Below, one piece after another: positions 21,705-32,763 of a stretch of 64,000 nt of DNA. Position 1 is the stretch's first letter; every line of letters begins with the position of its first letter. Under the pieces are notes generated by a model. It did not search any database. It worked only from the letters and a program-made list of their open reading frames with translations, and had not been told where the DNA came from. The position numbers and the translations under genes are program-made. Where the stretch lies: contig JAUIZM010000146.1 of NCBI GenBank assembly GCA_030848705.1, positions 83,057 to 147,056 on the forward strand. The letters run 5' to 3'. The stretch comes from Heracleum sosnowskyi. Lineage: Eukaryota > Streptophyta > Magnoliopsida > Apiales > Apiaceae.

Positions 21705-22222
21705 TTTTGATTAAACAATAAAGGGTTGACATTTTTATAATTTTTAAATATATAAAGGTTGCTTCAAAAATATAAGGGTAAAATTATAACTTCACAATCA
21801 TTTTTTTGGTTTTTTTTACCATTAGTTGGTTTTTAATATGTAGAAAGTAGATATAATATAATATCCAACATTTTAAAAAATTATTGAATAATGTAAACCA
21901 TCATTTTATTTTTAAAAAGGAATAGAAGTAAAACATTTGGTTTATCCATTAAAATTTTTAAATCAAATCCAAAAGTCAATGTAGCACAATGATTATGACA
22001 TGTTCTTTGTTAAAGGAGGTTAATGGTTCTATTCTTAGTGATAACACAGTTTCATTGTTTTTAACATAAAAATATGAGTTGACACTTTTGTCATTTTTCA
22101 ACAAATAACGGTAAAATTGTAACTTCACATATTAAAATGTACTTTGCAACATAAAAATATGAGGTGTCACTTTTGTAATTTTTCAACAAATAAGGGCAAA
22201 AACGTAACTTCACACACATTAA
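21705..22222 (+). repeat. SINE-like repeats, copy 2 (first group)
   Basis: Duplicate of 9591-10110, with the A-box-like TAGCACAATGA near 21980 and two tandem tails after it. Confidence 0.5.
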
Positions 22223-22783
22223 AATTACACTTTTTGCCCTGATACCTAGTTTTTACCATACTCCGTACATTTTAGAATTATTCTAAATAGTAAAAGTAAA
22301 ATATAATATGTTACTTATATTAGATCAAAATTTATTATTATATTTATGTATCAGAACGTGGACACTCCATATAGAGTATACTAAATGACAAAGTATGATA
22401 TAAAATATAAATTATATAATAATTAAGAACATAATTGATATTTAATCGAAAAAGTACAAGAGAAATTAAAATCTATAATGATAATTGAACATATATATAT
22501 AAAACTTCGAAAACTTAGAAAATAGAGCTATATTAATAATAGAAACTAATATTTTATTTACTCAAAAATAAAAATTAAAGAAATATTAGAATATAATCCT
22601 GTTTTTTTTATTTCCATCTAATTTTTTTTATCCAGATTTTGTTGCATTTATATATAACTTAGAATTTAATTTTTATAAATAATATAAACCAACAATTTGT
22701 TTACTCAAAAGATGTAAAAAAGAAAAAATAGGATTATAAGAGAACATGTGATTGATATAATAAGATTTTTAAAGTATGCTCAA

Positions 22784-22946
22784 AAATTAATGTAACACAA
22801 TGGTTATTATACTTTCTTTGTAAATGGGGGATAGGGGTTCGATTCCTAAAAGAAACACAAACTAATCAATTTTTGTATAAGTTATATATGGATGGCACTT
22901 TTGTAATTTTTCAACAAATAGGGGTAAAAATATAATTTCGCAGTCA
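22784..22946 (+). repeat. SINE-like repeat with perfect B-box, copy 2 (second)
   Basis: Duplicate of 10670-10833. The exact GGTTCGATTCC B-box is retained. One substitution in the tail (TTTTGTAATT for TTTGGTAATT) is visible. Confidence 0.5.
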
Positions 22947-23362
22947 TTTCTCAATTTATGCATTTTATGTCAGTTAACTATTAAATGAGCAATTATTTAC
23001 TCAAATTTTGCTAAAATAATTGACACCATAAATGAAAAAAAAAACATGGATTTATTCGTGAAGGACACCTGATCGATGCTCACAAATAAGAAAACATAAG
23101 AACGTTAAGCTCGAAGGGACACCGGTGGGATGGTGTCGGAAGTGACTCCGACGATGACGCTCAAATCAGTTGAATATGTAAGAAATGTAAAATTAAGAAC
23201 CGAAATAAATTAAAATACGGTAGGCTAATTATGGTTGTAGAGCGTAGATAGGTTAATACGGTGGATGATAGAGCAAAGATGGTAATCATGGTATTGCTCC
23301 GAGTGAAGCTTCTGAATAAAAGTAAGCTCGTCGATAAGATTATAAATAAAGAATGATGGTAG

Positions 23363-23813
23363 TGTTAGGATCGCATCCATTATAGATCAGCGTTAATCAA
23401 ACATAATAACAAACACGAAAGTAAAGAACACAACAATTTAACGTGGAAACCCCTCAAGGGAGGGTAAAACCACAAATTCACTATGAATGTATGCTCCCTC
23501 ACTCAACACTCTTGAATACAATCACCTCACCTTGATTACAAAAGCTCTCTCTTGTGTATCACACACAACTCTCTAACTTTTGCAATGCTTCAAAACCTCT
23601 ACAAATATCTATATTTATAGGCACCACAAATATTCTAATCCTACTATATCTCAATTCTATTTGTGACAATTACCATCTTTTTTTTATCTTGGATAGAAAT
23701 CTTCCACAATTTTTATCTCTACCAGAATAAGACTTTCCTCAATTATCACAAATTCGAATACTGATCATAATAGGATTTTTAACTTATTTAGGAATTCGGG
23801 GCGGACCCCAACA
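23363..23813 (-). mobile_element. Solo LTR, copy 2 of the 11250 element
   Basis: Duplicate of 11250-11701. The left target repeat is GGTAG (23358-23362), but the right one has become TGTAG, one substitution since duplication. The minus-strand TATA box is retained. Confidence 0.8.
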
Positions 23814-23854
23814 TGTAGTAGGTCCGTCGTCTAATAATGTGTGATAATAGTTTT

Positions 23855-24653
23855 TGTTATCGCCGAAAACGGAATGGCTAGATCTCGCCCTAATATGTGG
23901 CGTCGCCCTAATAGTTTGTTTGTCTGTGGGCCTCGCCCTCCTTGTAGGCTAGGTATGGTTTGGGCCTAGTCCAAATGGTTTTGCTTGGTAAACATTGTCA
24001 CTTTTATGGTATCTCGCCCATCTAGATATCTCGCCCGTGTTCAACGATCTCGCCTAGGAAGGTTCGAAGATAATTTCACCTGAAAAGGTTTGAAAACAAC
24101 TTCGCCTAGAAAGATGAGAATGCTCGTCTAGAGCAGATAAAATTGTTCAAATCCTATTTTTTACTTCATCTTATAAGGAAAGTTGTAGGACATAAACCTT
24201 TTTGACGTGTGCAATCCTGGTCTTTCGCTATCTCCTGGTAGGTAAGTATTGACCCCGATAATTTTGGGTTGATAATTTAGTCATCCTATCCCGAGAAAAT
24301 AGCAAGATCATGACAACTCATTGTTACATGTCAAAGATGGTAATCCCAACTTTCCCGTTCTTTAAAGAAGGAAACCCGGGCCATGGGTTACTTGTCGTCC
24401 AAGAACTACGTCTGGCTTGATCCCTATAAATAGGGTACGTAGGCACATTGTATGGTACGATGCAAACTTGCAAACAAAGAGAGAATTCAATATTCGATCT
24501 TATATAATTGTGACCTATTCTCACATACAATCTCAGCCATCCCCAAATCGAAAACCCTAATCTCCATAACCTACATTACGTATTATCATCGGTCTCTACC
24601 ACAATTCCAGCAACCCTCCCCGAATTTGTTATCACCAAATTCCTCCGTTAACA
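23855..24653 (+). mobile_element. Solo LTR (799 bp) present only in copy 2
   Basis: The element starts TGTTATCGCCG and ends CTCCGTTAACA. GTTTT flanks it at 23850-23854 and 24654-24658. Copy 1 has a single GTTTT at the same place (near 11735), an exact empty site. A plus-strand TATA box (CCCTATAAATAGGG, near 24421) gives orientation. No partner LTR or coding region is adjacent. The insertion, and the later loss of the internal part, happened after the 12 kb duplication, unless copy 1 represents an older uninserted allele. Confidence 0.88.
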
Positions 24654-24658
24654 GTTTT

Positions 24659-25370
24659 GTATAACTAATTATATACATATATTGAAGAATTGTAAGCTCG
24701 AACTTTGTGGTGGTAGCCTGGTAGGACTGATCAATTATTTGTAAAGGTCTTTGGACTAACAGTTGGTAGAGTGGATCATTATGCCCATGTACGAACCATG
24801 TCAGCTCGAATCAGGTTACTCCGATCAACAACCACGATGAACCATGTCAGCTCGAATCGAACTATAAAATAATTAAATCAATGATATAATGAAACAACTC
24901 AAGTCAGTTGAATATCTAAGAAATTTAAAAATAACAACTAAATTAAATATAATGATGGACCCAGCACGTTGATAGTTGACTGGAGATTTATTTGAATAAA
25001 ATATCTGAACGACAATAGAAATGAAAACATATCATGCTTCTACCTGCTATTTGCTAGGTATAATACTAAACTACACAGCAACAATAGGGCTGTTACATAT
25101 ATTTATATTAACAAGAACAGGTAGATTAAAACAATTAACAAAACAAGCACGAAGGTCGAAACAAGAATATAATCAGAGACTGTAAATAACAAGATAAGAA
25201 AGAAAACTTATCTCTGTCGCTTTAACAATTACTGTAAAGAATAGAACAACTGAGTTGCCAAGCCTTAGAGAAGTCTTGACTGTTCTTGAAGAGATTATTT
25301 CCCCACTTACGTTGTGTTGGGTTGCAGCAATATCACTTCCAGGATAAAATAGCTCAGATCAATCCACTCA
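24659..25370. other. Decayed retroelement DNA, copy 2
   Basis: Duplicate of 11736-12454. It contains the plus-oriented 249-base segment (25052-25299) whose inverted partner is at 31170-31418. Confidence 0.45.
25052..25299 (+). repeat. Left arm of 249-bp inverted repeat around the copia remnant
   Basis: TTGCTAGGTATAATACT to GAAGAGATTATT. The reverse complement of 31170-31418 matches this closely over the full length. The arms are 5.9 kb apart. A third copy in direct orientation is at 12135-12383 because of the tandem duplication. The TG start suggests an LTR end, but the other border is unclear. Confidence 0.7.
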
Positions 25371-25684
25371 CAGTAATGACAATGATTAACAGCGACCTGC
25401 ACTTCAATTCGCCCAAAAACTATGTGTATATTCTGTATGTATGTATTATATTCAGAGATAGAACATAGAAGAATATGATGCTAGGGTTTTTATATGTATG
25501 TACGTATATCTCTATTTGTGTCAAACGTTCTGTTTTGTATATATAATACAAAATAAAACCGTAACAGACCAAAATAAAATCGTAACTACAGATATGGCAT
25601 TTAATATAAAATATTCTGATTTAAATATCATTAACAGCTATCATCGGGATTTACTAACAGTTACAGCTTCTGTCAGGATTTAAT
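25371..25684. other. Unique non-coding DNA right of duplication
   Basis: Unique relative to the rest of the window. Read on the minus strand, CATATAAAAACCCTAGC (about 25480-25497) resembles a TATA box with a downstream leader. This part may be LTR sequence of a copia element, but LTR ends were not found. Confidence 0.3.
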
Positions 25685-25912
25685 CCCATCAGTACTTAGA
25701 TCCATCAGAGTTAACTTGTCCATCAGGATCAGTATTAACTCTGGTCCATCAGTACTGGACCGACCATCAGGATTTTAACTCCATCAGTACTGGACCATCA
25801 GGAGTTACTCGGGCCATCAGGACTTAATCCAATTACTGGTCCATCAGAATTTAACTCCATCAGTACTAGACCATCAGGACTTAATCCAGTTACTGGTCCA
25901 TCAGGATTTAAA
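25685..25912. repeat. Array of about 12 CCATCAG short repeats
   Basis: CCATCAG occurs about 12 times in 228 bases, in alternating contexts CCATCAGTACTGGA, ACCATCAGGACTTAATCC and TTACTGGTCCATCAGG. Spacing is irregular (about 13-25 bases), and the palindrome CAGTACTG recurs. It is an irregular tandem array, unlike a CRISPR, and may lie in a retrotransposon LTR. Confidence 0.7.
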
Positions 25913-26035
25913 GTAAATCCTGACCCAGTTCGTTCAGCTGTTACAAATAAATTCGGACACTGTTAAATTAAATCAAATAAATAATATTAACTAAACAAGT
26001 AATAAAATTCATCGCCCAGGTCACCTCATGTAAGC

Positions 26036-26240
26036 GAGACGCCAAGACATTCGCCCAAATCGCCCTCCGACCCGACCCGACCCGAGTCGAGTCATGTCGT
26101 GACGTGACGTGGCGTGGCGAGGCGGGTGGTGGCGACGCGCGTGTGTGTGTGCGCATGAGGCATACAATAACACCATGCACACCCACATGCCTTAGTAGTT
26201 GTACACTACTCTTGCACATGTTTCTATATAAAGCCACCAA
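26036..26240 (+). promoter_or_regulatory. Orphan promoter-like block: GC-rich ACGT motifs plus TATA box
   Basis: In AT-rich surroundings a GC-rich stretch (26058-26155) contains tandem CCCGA repeats, GAGTCGAGTC, and two adjacent TGACG motifs in TGACGTGACGTGG (26100-26112), a bZIP-type core. TATATAAAG at 26225-26233 follows about 115 bases downstream on the same strand. No gene follows; the next coding DNA is the copia element on the other strand. It may be a retrotransposon LTR promoter. Confidence 0.4.
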
Positions 26241-26340
26241 CCTCTTATTACTATTTCTATGTAGGATACAAGTTATTTCAACATAAACAACCCACATAAC
26301 CCATTTCAAGCAACCCATTTCAACTCAATTTATTTATGAA

Positions 26341-27049
26341 CTACACAAAGAAAATGTCTTAGATCCAAACATGAAAGTTTAAGTTCTCATAACAAAGAAC
26401 AACCTCCAATTGTTAGTTTCCAGAAATTTCATCAAGAACATACATAAAATATGCCTCAAACTTTCCATTTTCTAGTAATCCCCCACAAATCCATACAGAA
26501 ATGCATATCGGTCCTTATCATGAGTTGTTTTTCAGAGTCGGTACCCTTCCGGGTTTGAACCCTCCTAAGTCCCCTACTTCGATGGCTACCGGATCTAGAT
26601 GGAATGTTTCACCTTGAATCTTTATCCGTTTGGTGTAACCACACTCCATAGACGATGACAAATCAAAGGCTATGGTGCTGATCTACGACCTTGAGACGTT
26701 AATGGTCCTGTCTCGATCTTGTTCATCGAATGCTTCAAGGAATAACCCTTTTCTCTAATTGCGACCTCACAATTACATTCGCTTAGCTGGGCATCTCTAC
26801 AGATGTACTGCTCTCATCTCGTCATATGACTTGACCCCATTCAGAGTTCAGACAACTCTTGCTATATTGGCAGTATCAGTACCTTTGAGGTATACAAGGG
26901 ATAGACTCAGATACATGAGTATCAAAGTATATATAGTAAAGGTACTACCAATCCACCCTCACAGCTTGTTATTACCACATTGAATACACTTCAAGGGATC
27001 TCCTCTCAGGTGTATTGGGATCCTGCTACTGATGAATTATGATGGGCTA
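26341..27049. other. Non-coding DNA downstream of the copia pol remnant
   Basis: No gene is recognised. It lies 3' of the RNase H remnant of the minus-strand copia element and may be its 3' untranslated and LTR region. No paired LTR could be found. Confidence 0.3.
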
Positions 27050-27815
27050 TCAGTCCCATCCCCAACCTCGACCTAAGGACAACTGCATGCTCAAGTCCTT
27101 TAGTCAAAGGATCAGCTATATTATCCTAAGTTCTAATGAACTTTATAGCAATAATCCTTTCAGACACTAGACCTCTTATAGACTTAAGTCTAACTTGGAT
27201 GTGTCTCTTTGTTTTAGCATTATACTTTTTACTACTGATCTTGTCGATAGTTGTACGGCTATCACAATGAACAACAATGGCAGGAAGCGGTCTACTTACT
27301 ATAGGTAACACTGACATAAGTCCATGTAACCATTCAGCCTCCGTCCTAGTGGCATCTAGTTTACACAACTCAGCCTCAAAAGTAGACCGAGTAATCAAAG
27401 TCTGTCTAGTAGACTTCCAGGATATTGTTCCACCTACTAGGGTAAACAAATATCCAATCACTCCATTGGTACCGGATTTCTTAGCAATCCAACTTGCATC
27501 ACTATATCCCTCGAGTACACCATGGAATATCCGGTAATGCAAACCAATGGAAATGGTTCCCTTAAGATATCTTAGAACTCTATCCAGTGCCTCCCAATGA
27601 GTCTTGTTCGGACAGCTTGTATATCTAGCTAGCTTAGACACCGAATAAGAAATGTCTGGTCTAGTCACGTTAGCAAGATATTGTAAACTCCCAATAATAT
27701 GAGAATACCTTAACTCAGACACAGGAACTCTTGAACTATTCTTGACAAGGGCAACTTTAGGATCATATGGTGTACTAGCGATTCTATAATTTGAATAACC
27801 ATGCATACTTCTCAA
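27050..27815 (-). pseudogene. Copia RNase H and connection domain, truncated
   Basis: The open frame 27815-27126 encodes the end of reverse transcriptase (GSLQYLANVTRPDISYSV) and RNase H (GYSDASW, the TSRSTFEAEL-like variant ITRSTFEAEL, HCDSRT, KTKRHIQVR). A TAG at 27126 is followed in frame by the family's normal ending (NIADPLTKGL) to about 27050, so the stop is premature. Confidence 0.8.
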
Positions 27816-29124
27816 GTATAGATTCCTCTATACTTATCAACTTGACCATATAATGAGATTGTGACAAGGTTATTCCATCAGTTGACTGAGTCAACTTGAT
27901 CCCAAGAATCACACTAGCGTCACCCATATCCTTCATTTCAAAGTGCCTTTTCATGAATTTTTTTTGTCTCGTTAATAATCTCAATATTGGTTCCAAACAA
28001 CAATATGTCATCCACATATAGGCACACAATAATGCATCCATTTCCTTTAACCATATAGTAGACACACTTGTCACTTTCATTAACTACAAACTCTGATTCT
28101 AAAACAGTTTCATCAAACTTTTATGTCAGTCTCTAGGAGCTTGTTTTAAGCCATATATAGACTTGATCAACTTACATACTTTCCTTTCGTTACCAGAAGC
28201 AACAAATCCCTCAGGCTAATCCATATAAATCTCTTCTTCAAGATCACCATGAAGAAAAGCTGTCTTAACATCTATTTGATGGATGATGAGACCATGTACG
28301 GAAGCCAATGCTATAAGCATTCATATTGTTTTCATTCTAGCAACATGAGAGTATGTATCAAAGTAGTCAATGCCTTCCTTTTGCCTAAAACCCTTAGCTA
28401 CCAGTCTAGCCTTATACTTATCTATTGAGCCATCCGGGTTCATCTTCCTTTTGAAGATCCACTTACATCCTATAGTAGTACACCCAGGAGGGAGATCAAC
28501 CAAATCCCATGTTCCATTAGAAACAATAGAGTCAATTTCACTCTTCACAGCGCCTTTCCAGTGCCTTGACTCCGAAGAATCCATGGCTTGTCTGTAAGTT
28601 AAAGGCTCATCCTCGACATTGTAAGTGACAAAATCACTTCCAAAGTCCTTGACTACCTTTGCACACTTACTCCTTCTAGGTTCATCTACTTCGTTAGGAG
28701 TAGAACGACTAGCAGGATCTGCCCCCACATTTGTCATATTTTCCGCATAATCAGGAATAGAACTCGATGTGTGAGTGGGATCATCATCAGAAGTACCTTG
28801 AGGTATACCAGTCTTCATAGGGAACACATCCTCAAAGAATGTAGCATCACGAAACTCAACTATAGTGTTATCCGCTAGACCGTCTATGTTAGATTTTAAC
28901 ACTAAAAATCTCATAGCCGTAGTGGTTTCAATATAGCCTAGAAAGATGCAATCAACAGTTTTCGGACCTAGTTTCTTTCTCTTGTGTTCAGGGACAAGCA
29001 CCTTAGCAAGGAAGCCCCACACACGAAGATACTTTAAACTTGTCTTTCTGCTTTTCCATAATTCATAAGGTGTCTTGTCCATATGTTTCAGAGGGACTCT
29101 GTTCAGAATATGGCAAGCCGTATT
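27816..29124 (-). pseudogene. Copia integrase end and reverse transcriptase, broken
   Basis: Downstream of the TAG the frame resumes with the integrase C-terminal region (KTPYELW, LGYI) and enters reverse transcriptase ([18 protein letters not shown]). A TGA follows at about 28321. The palm region continues with further stops, and the YVDDILLFG catalytic box is in a different frame from the following sequence (about 28020-27990), so a frameshift lies after it. No active polymerase is possible. Confidence 0.8.
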
Positions 29125-31142
29125 CTAAGCCTCTCCCCACATGTACTTAGGCAACCCCGAATTAAGAAGCATGTTGTTAATCATATCTTTAAAAGTTCTG
29201 TTCTTTCGTTCAGCCACCCCATTAGACTCTGGTGTGTATGGCGGAGTCACCTCATGAACTATACCATTGCTTACGCAAAATTCAATAAACGAGGTACATG
29301 TATACTCATCACCTCTATCAGATCTCAAACGTTTAAGTACTTTACCAGTTTGTGTTTCAGCTTCAGTTTTGAACATAATGAATTTATCTAGTGCTTCATC
29401 TTTATGCTTAATCAAATAAACATAACAATATCTACTACAATCATCTAAAAAGGTAATAAAATATCGTTTATTATCCTTAGTCAATATGCCACCAAATTCA
29501 CATATATCAGTGTGTACTAAATCTAATACTCCTGAATCCCTAACAACATTATGAAAGGGTTTCTTAGTTTGTTTAGTAGTCACACATACTTGACATTTAA
29601 ATTTCTTATCAATGGCATATTTTGGAATGAACTCTAAATTCATCATATTCTTTAGAGCACCAAAATTCAAGTGACCAAGTCGAGAATGCCACAAATCGGA
29701 TGATTCAACACAATTAACAGAAGGTGAAACGCTATCACTAATAAAACTGCCCAAAATAGGCTCAACATTTATCAAAAACAATCCATCAGACAAGTAACCT
29801 TTACCAAAAAATATATCAGTATGTGTAATAACTACTTTATTACATTTCAAAGAAAGTTCAAATCTGTTCTTGACTAAACAACTTCCACTTATTATATTTC
29901 TACGAATATCAGGAAAATGATGCACTCTAGTAAGGGATAGAACATGCCCAGAAACAAACTTCAGGTCCACATTTCCTATTCCAAGAACTCGAGCTGCCCT
30001 AGCATTCCCCATCGTCACTGTCAGGTCATGAGTCTGTTGATAAGATACAAATAGAGTAATATCAGTACAAATATGTACATTAGCTCCAGTATCTATCAAC
30101 CATTCATGAGACAGATAAGTGGAAAGAAGTACAGGGTTGTAGGTAACATACCCGTTATTAGTTCCAGAAGCATCAGCCTCACTAACAACCATGTGTACCA
30201 TAGGCCCATCAGTGGTTCCAACCACAGTATTAGCTTGTGCCACAACATATTTCTTTGTCTTCTTTATAGGACAGTCCTTGCTCCAATGACCAACCTGTCC
30301 ACAAGACCAACATGGTTTGTTTACCTTTGGTTTCTTAGCCTTGTTCTTGTCAATTTTAGGCTTAGTGTTTTCCTTCTTAGTGACAGCCTTTCTTTTTTGT
30401 CCAACAGTCACTACATTCACCTTCGAACTCCCATGTTCAGCAGGCACCACATGTCCCTGTTTGGACCTGTGTTGTTCCTGCACAGAGATGTCCAGCATAA
30501 GGTTAGTCCAAGTGATCTCTCATTTCTGTCTTTTCAGGGAGAGATCAAACTCTTCCCAAGACTTTGGGAGTTTTTTAATCACAGCCATAACCTGAAACTT
30601 CTCGGGAAGGTCCATTCCGGACTCCTTCAAGGCATGCACCAACATCTCAAACTCGTGCACCTGCTCAGTCATGGATTAAGTATCCACCAGTTTGAAATCA
30701 AGGAACCGAGCCACATAATACTTTTTCAACCCTTGCGAGTCAGTATTATGAGTCTGGTCCAACTTCTCCCATAAGAGCTTAGCAATGTAGGAGTCAGATT
30801 AATAAACATCAAATAGAGTGTTCGCTAAAGTTACCAGTATTGCAGCCCTAGCCACCCCATCCTTTTCCTCCCACATAGTATAAGCCTTAACAGTTTCAGC
30901 CTTTGCTTGATCAACGGTTGGTTTCTCATACTGCACCATTGGCCATAGACCCTTTACCGTAAGCCACAGTTTCATCTTTTTCTGCCAACGAGAAAAACCA
31001 ACACCCCCGCCGAATTTATCAGGCATACCTGAAAAATCGATAGGCTATGGGAAACGGTACGTGGTCCAATCGATGGTAGGTGCGGTAACACCAGAACCAG
31101 AAGCAGTAGCACCAACAGGAGTTTTCTCAGTTTCGTTAACCA
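29125..31142 (-). pseudogene. Copia gag-protease-integrase, broken
   Basis: The gag start at 31142 runs into a stop near 31048. A piece encoding a gag core is open at 31026-30799, and the next long open stretch is 30498-29125. That stretch has a CCHC knuckle (CWSCGQVGHWSKDC, about 30315-30274), the protease motif DTGA (about 30093), the integrase HSRLGH zinc-binding start, a DD(35)E catalytic region (HTDIC, SDRGDEY, PPYTPESNGVAERKNR), and then TAG at 29125 inside the integrase. Several breaks lie between 30498 and 31026. Confidence 0.85.
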
Positions 31143-31169
31143 TCTTGCTAATTAACAATATATAACACG

Positions 31170-31418
31170 AATAATCTCTTCAAGAACAGTCAAGACTTCT
31201 CTAAGGCTTGGTGACTCAGCTGTTCTGTTCTTTACAGTAATTGTTAAAGCGACAGAAATAAGTTTTCTTTCTTATCTTGTTATTTACAGTCTCTGATTAT
31301 ATTCTTGTTTCGACCTTCGTGCTTGTTTTGTTAATTGGTTTAATCTGCCTATTCTTGTTAATATAAATATATATAACTGCCATATTGTTACTGTGTAGTT
31401 TAGTATTATACCCAGCAA
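31170..31418 (-). repeat. Right arm of 249-bp inverted repeat, next to copia gag start
   Basis: On the minus strand it begins TGCTGGGTATAATACT and ends GAAGAGATTATT, 27 bases before the gag ATG. In that position it could be the 5' LTR or leader of the copia element. The usual tRNA primer-binding site is not seen between it and gag. Confidence 0.65.
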
Positions 31419-32763
31419 TATTTGGACTAACAGTTAGTTCTTGGGCCTTCTGCTGAGATTTAACGCCCACTAGGACTACCTAGAATGGACTGGATCTGTT
31501 TGCTCATTAAAAAATGTACATGTATGAGGCTTGTTTGATCTACAACCATGGTCCACGATGAATAATGTTAGCTCGTAATGAACTACAGTAATGAAATCAT
31601 TGTTACAATTTTTATCCTCCACATAATGCTTTTATCTTCGAATCGACTGGGGTGTTCTTGATTTTACGATTCAGTTAACTCCTTTATAGATAACATTATT
31701 CAGTTAACTACCACAGGCTACTGACTAGTCAACTCAGTTTTGGAGGGAATTTGTTTTGCTTTACACTACCAAAAATGACACATCTGAATATAACAAATAA
31801 TAATTATTCAATTATTACTATAGTGTCATGTTAACTCATTGCCTAACAAGTAAGAATTCTACAAACTATCATTTATATTTTAAAATAATATACATATATT
31901 AGAATATATAGTTCACGTGCAAAGTGATTTATAAATATAAAATATACAATTTGAATATAATTAATATTTGATTAACAATTGTAATCAAACACCAACATCG
32001 ATCACAAAATTCTCCATTAAATTTACAAAATATAACCATTATTTTCATAAAAATTTTAGAGAAAATTCAAGTTATGGTATAAACACACTATAAGATAACA
32101 CTGCTCAATATGGGAACATTTACATATAAGTAAATTAAGTTGTAGTACTTTATAATTCACGTTTGACTTAAAATTCAGAGCACATAATTTTGAAGTTCAG
32201 CTCTGAACATTGAAGGTATCGTAAATATAATATGAGATAACAATGTTCAACAACAGAATACTATTAAAAAATAAATTCAGTTGTAGAACTTTGTAAAAGA
32301 AAATAAGTTCAATTGTAGAATTTTGAAGTTTATAGGCATAATTTTTAAAATTCATTAGCAGAACACTGTATTTTTACTACGAAACAAAAAAAAGGTTCAG
32401 TAATAGAACCCTAATACTTCAAGGATTATTTTCTTGTCAAAAATTTTTGAATAAAATAAATTTAAATTTTTTTAAAAAAATCAAATTAAAAAATTGAAAA
32501 ATCAGCCAAAAAAATATATGAGATTAAAAAAATTAATAAAAAGAGACGTGTAATTGATTAAATTTTCTTATTTAAATTAATTGAGTTAATAGTGTATTGT
32601 TTTTATTTCCAACAATACCTTTACAAATTTTTTTTATTAAAAACGAAATGAATCTGGATAGTTGATTTAAAGGTAATCCGATGAATAATAATAGTTCTAT
32701 ATCTTTTCTAGTATTGGGTTCTTTCTAATAACATATTCCCTCCCTTCCATCCCTTTATTAACA
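31419..32763. other. AT-rich intergenic DNA
   Basis: No gene is recognised. The part from 31425 to 31600 has weak direct similarity to 24750-24880 (TTTGGACTAACAGTT, then scattered blocks). A CACTACCAAAAA sequence at 31769 resembles a CACTA transposon end, but no partner was found. The remainder is low-complexity, with repeated TTCAGTTGTAGAA-like motifs at 32140-32420. Confidence 0.35.

Larger units (their letters stand above)
12468..25370. repeat. 12.1 kb tandem duplication, copy 2
   Basis: Direct repeat of 354-12454. It is longer by about 800 bases because of the solo LTR at 23855-24653. It ends at CCACTCA (25370), after which the sequence is unique. One single-base deletion within the captured gene fragment and a few small indels in AT tracts separate the copies. 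Confidence 0.95.
27050..31142 (-). mobile_element. Ty1/copia retrotransposon, decayed (coding remains)
   Basis: Minus-strand order is gag, protease, integrase, reverse transcriptase, RNase H, which is the copia order. Gag starts at 31142 and the RNase H end is at about 27050. Many stops and frameshifts break it (see parts). Normal LTRs, primer-binding site and polypurine tract were not found. A 249-base segment 27 bases before the gag start has an inverted copy at 25052-25299. It cannot move on its own. Confidence 0.85.

Noticed and set aside
25685..25912. CRISPR-like array
   Set aside because: Repeats are only 7-14 bases, spacing is irregular, the genome is a plant, and the repeats are embedded in retroelement-like DNA.
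26104..26286. Small plus-strand ORF in the GC-rich block
   Set aside because: It covers the promoter-like motifs and TATA box, shows no domain, and its composition follows the GTGTGT and GACGTG repeats.
30073..30774. Long plus-strand open frame of over 200 codons
   Set aside because: It is the antisense of the copia gag-protease region, which has clear zinc-knuckle and protease motifs on the minus strand.
31769..31785. CACTA transposon end (CACTACCAAAAA)
   Set aside because: No inverted partner or 3-base target duplication was found nearby, and a 12-base match in AT-rich DNA is weak.
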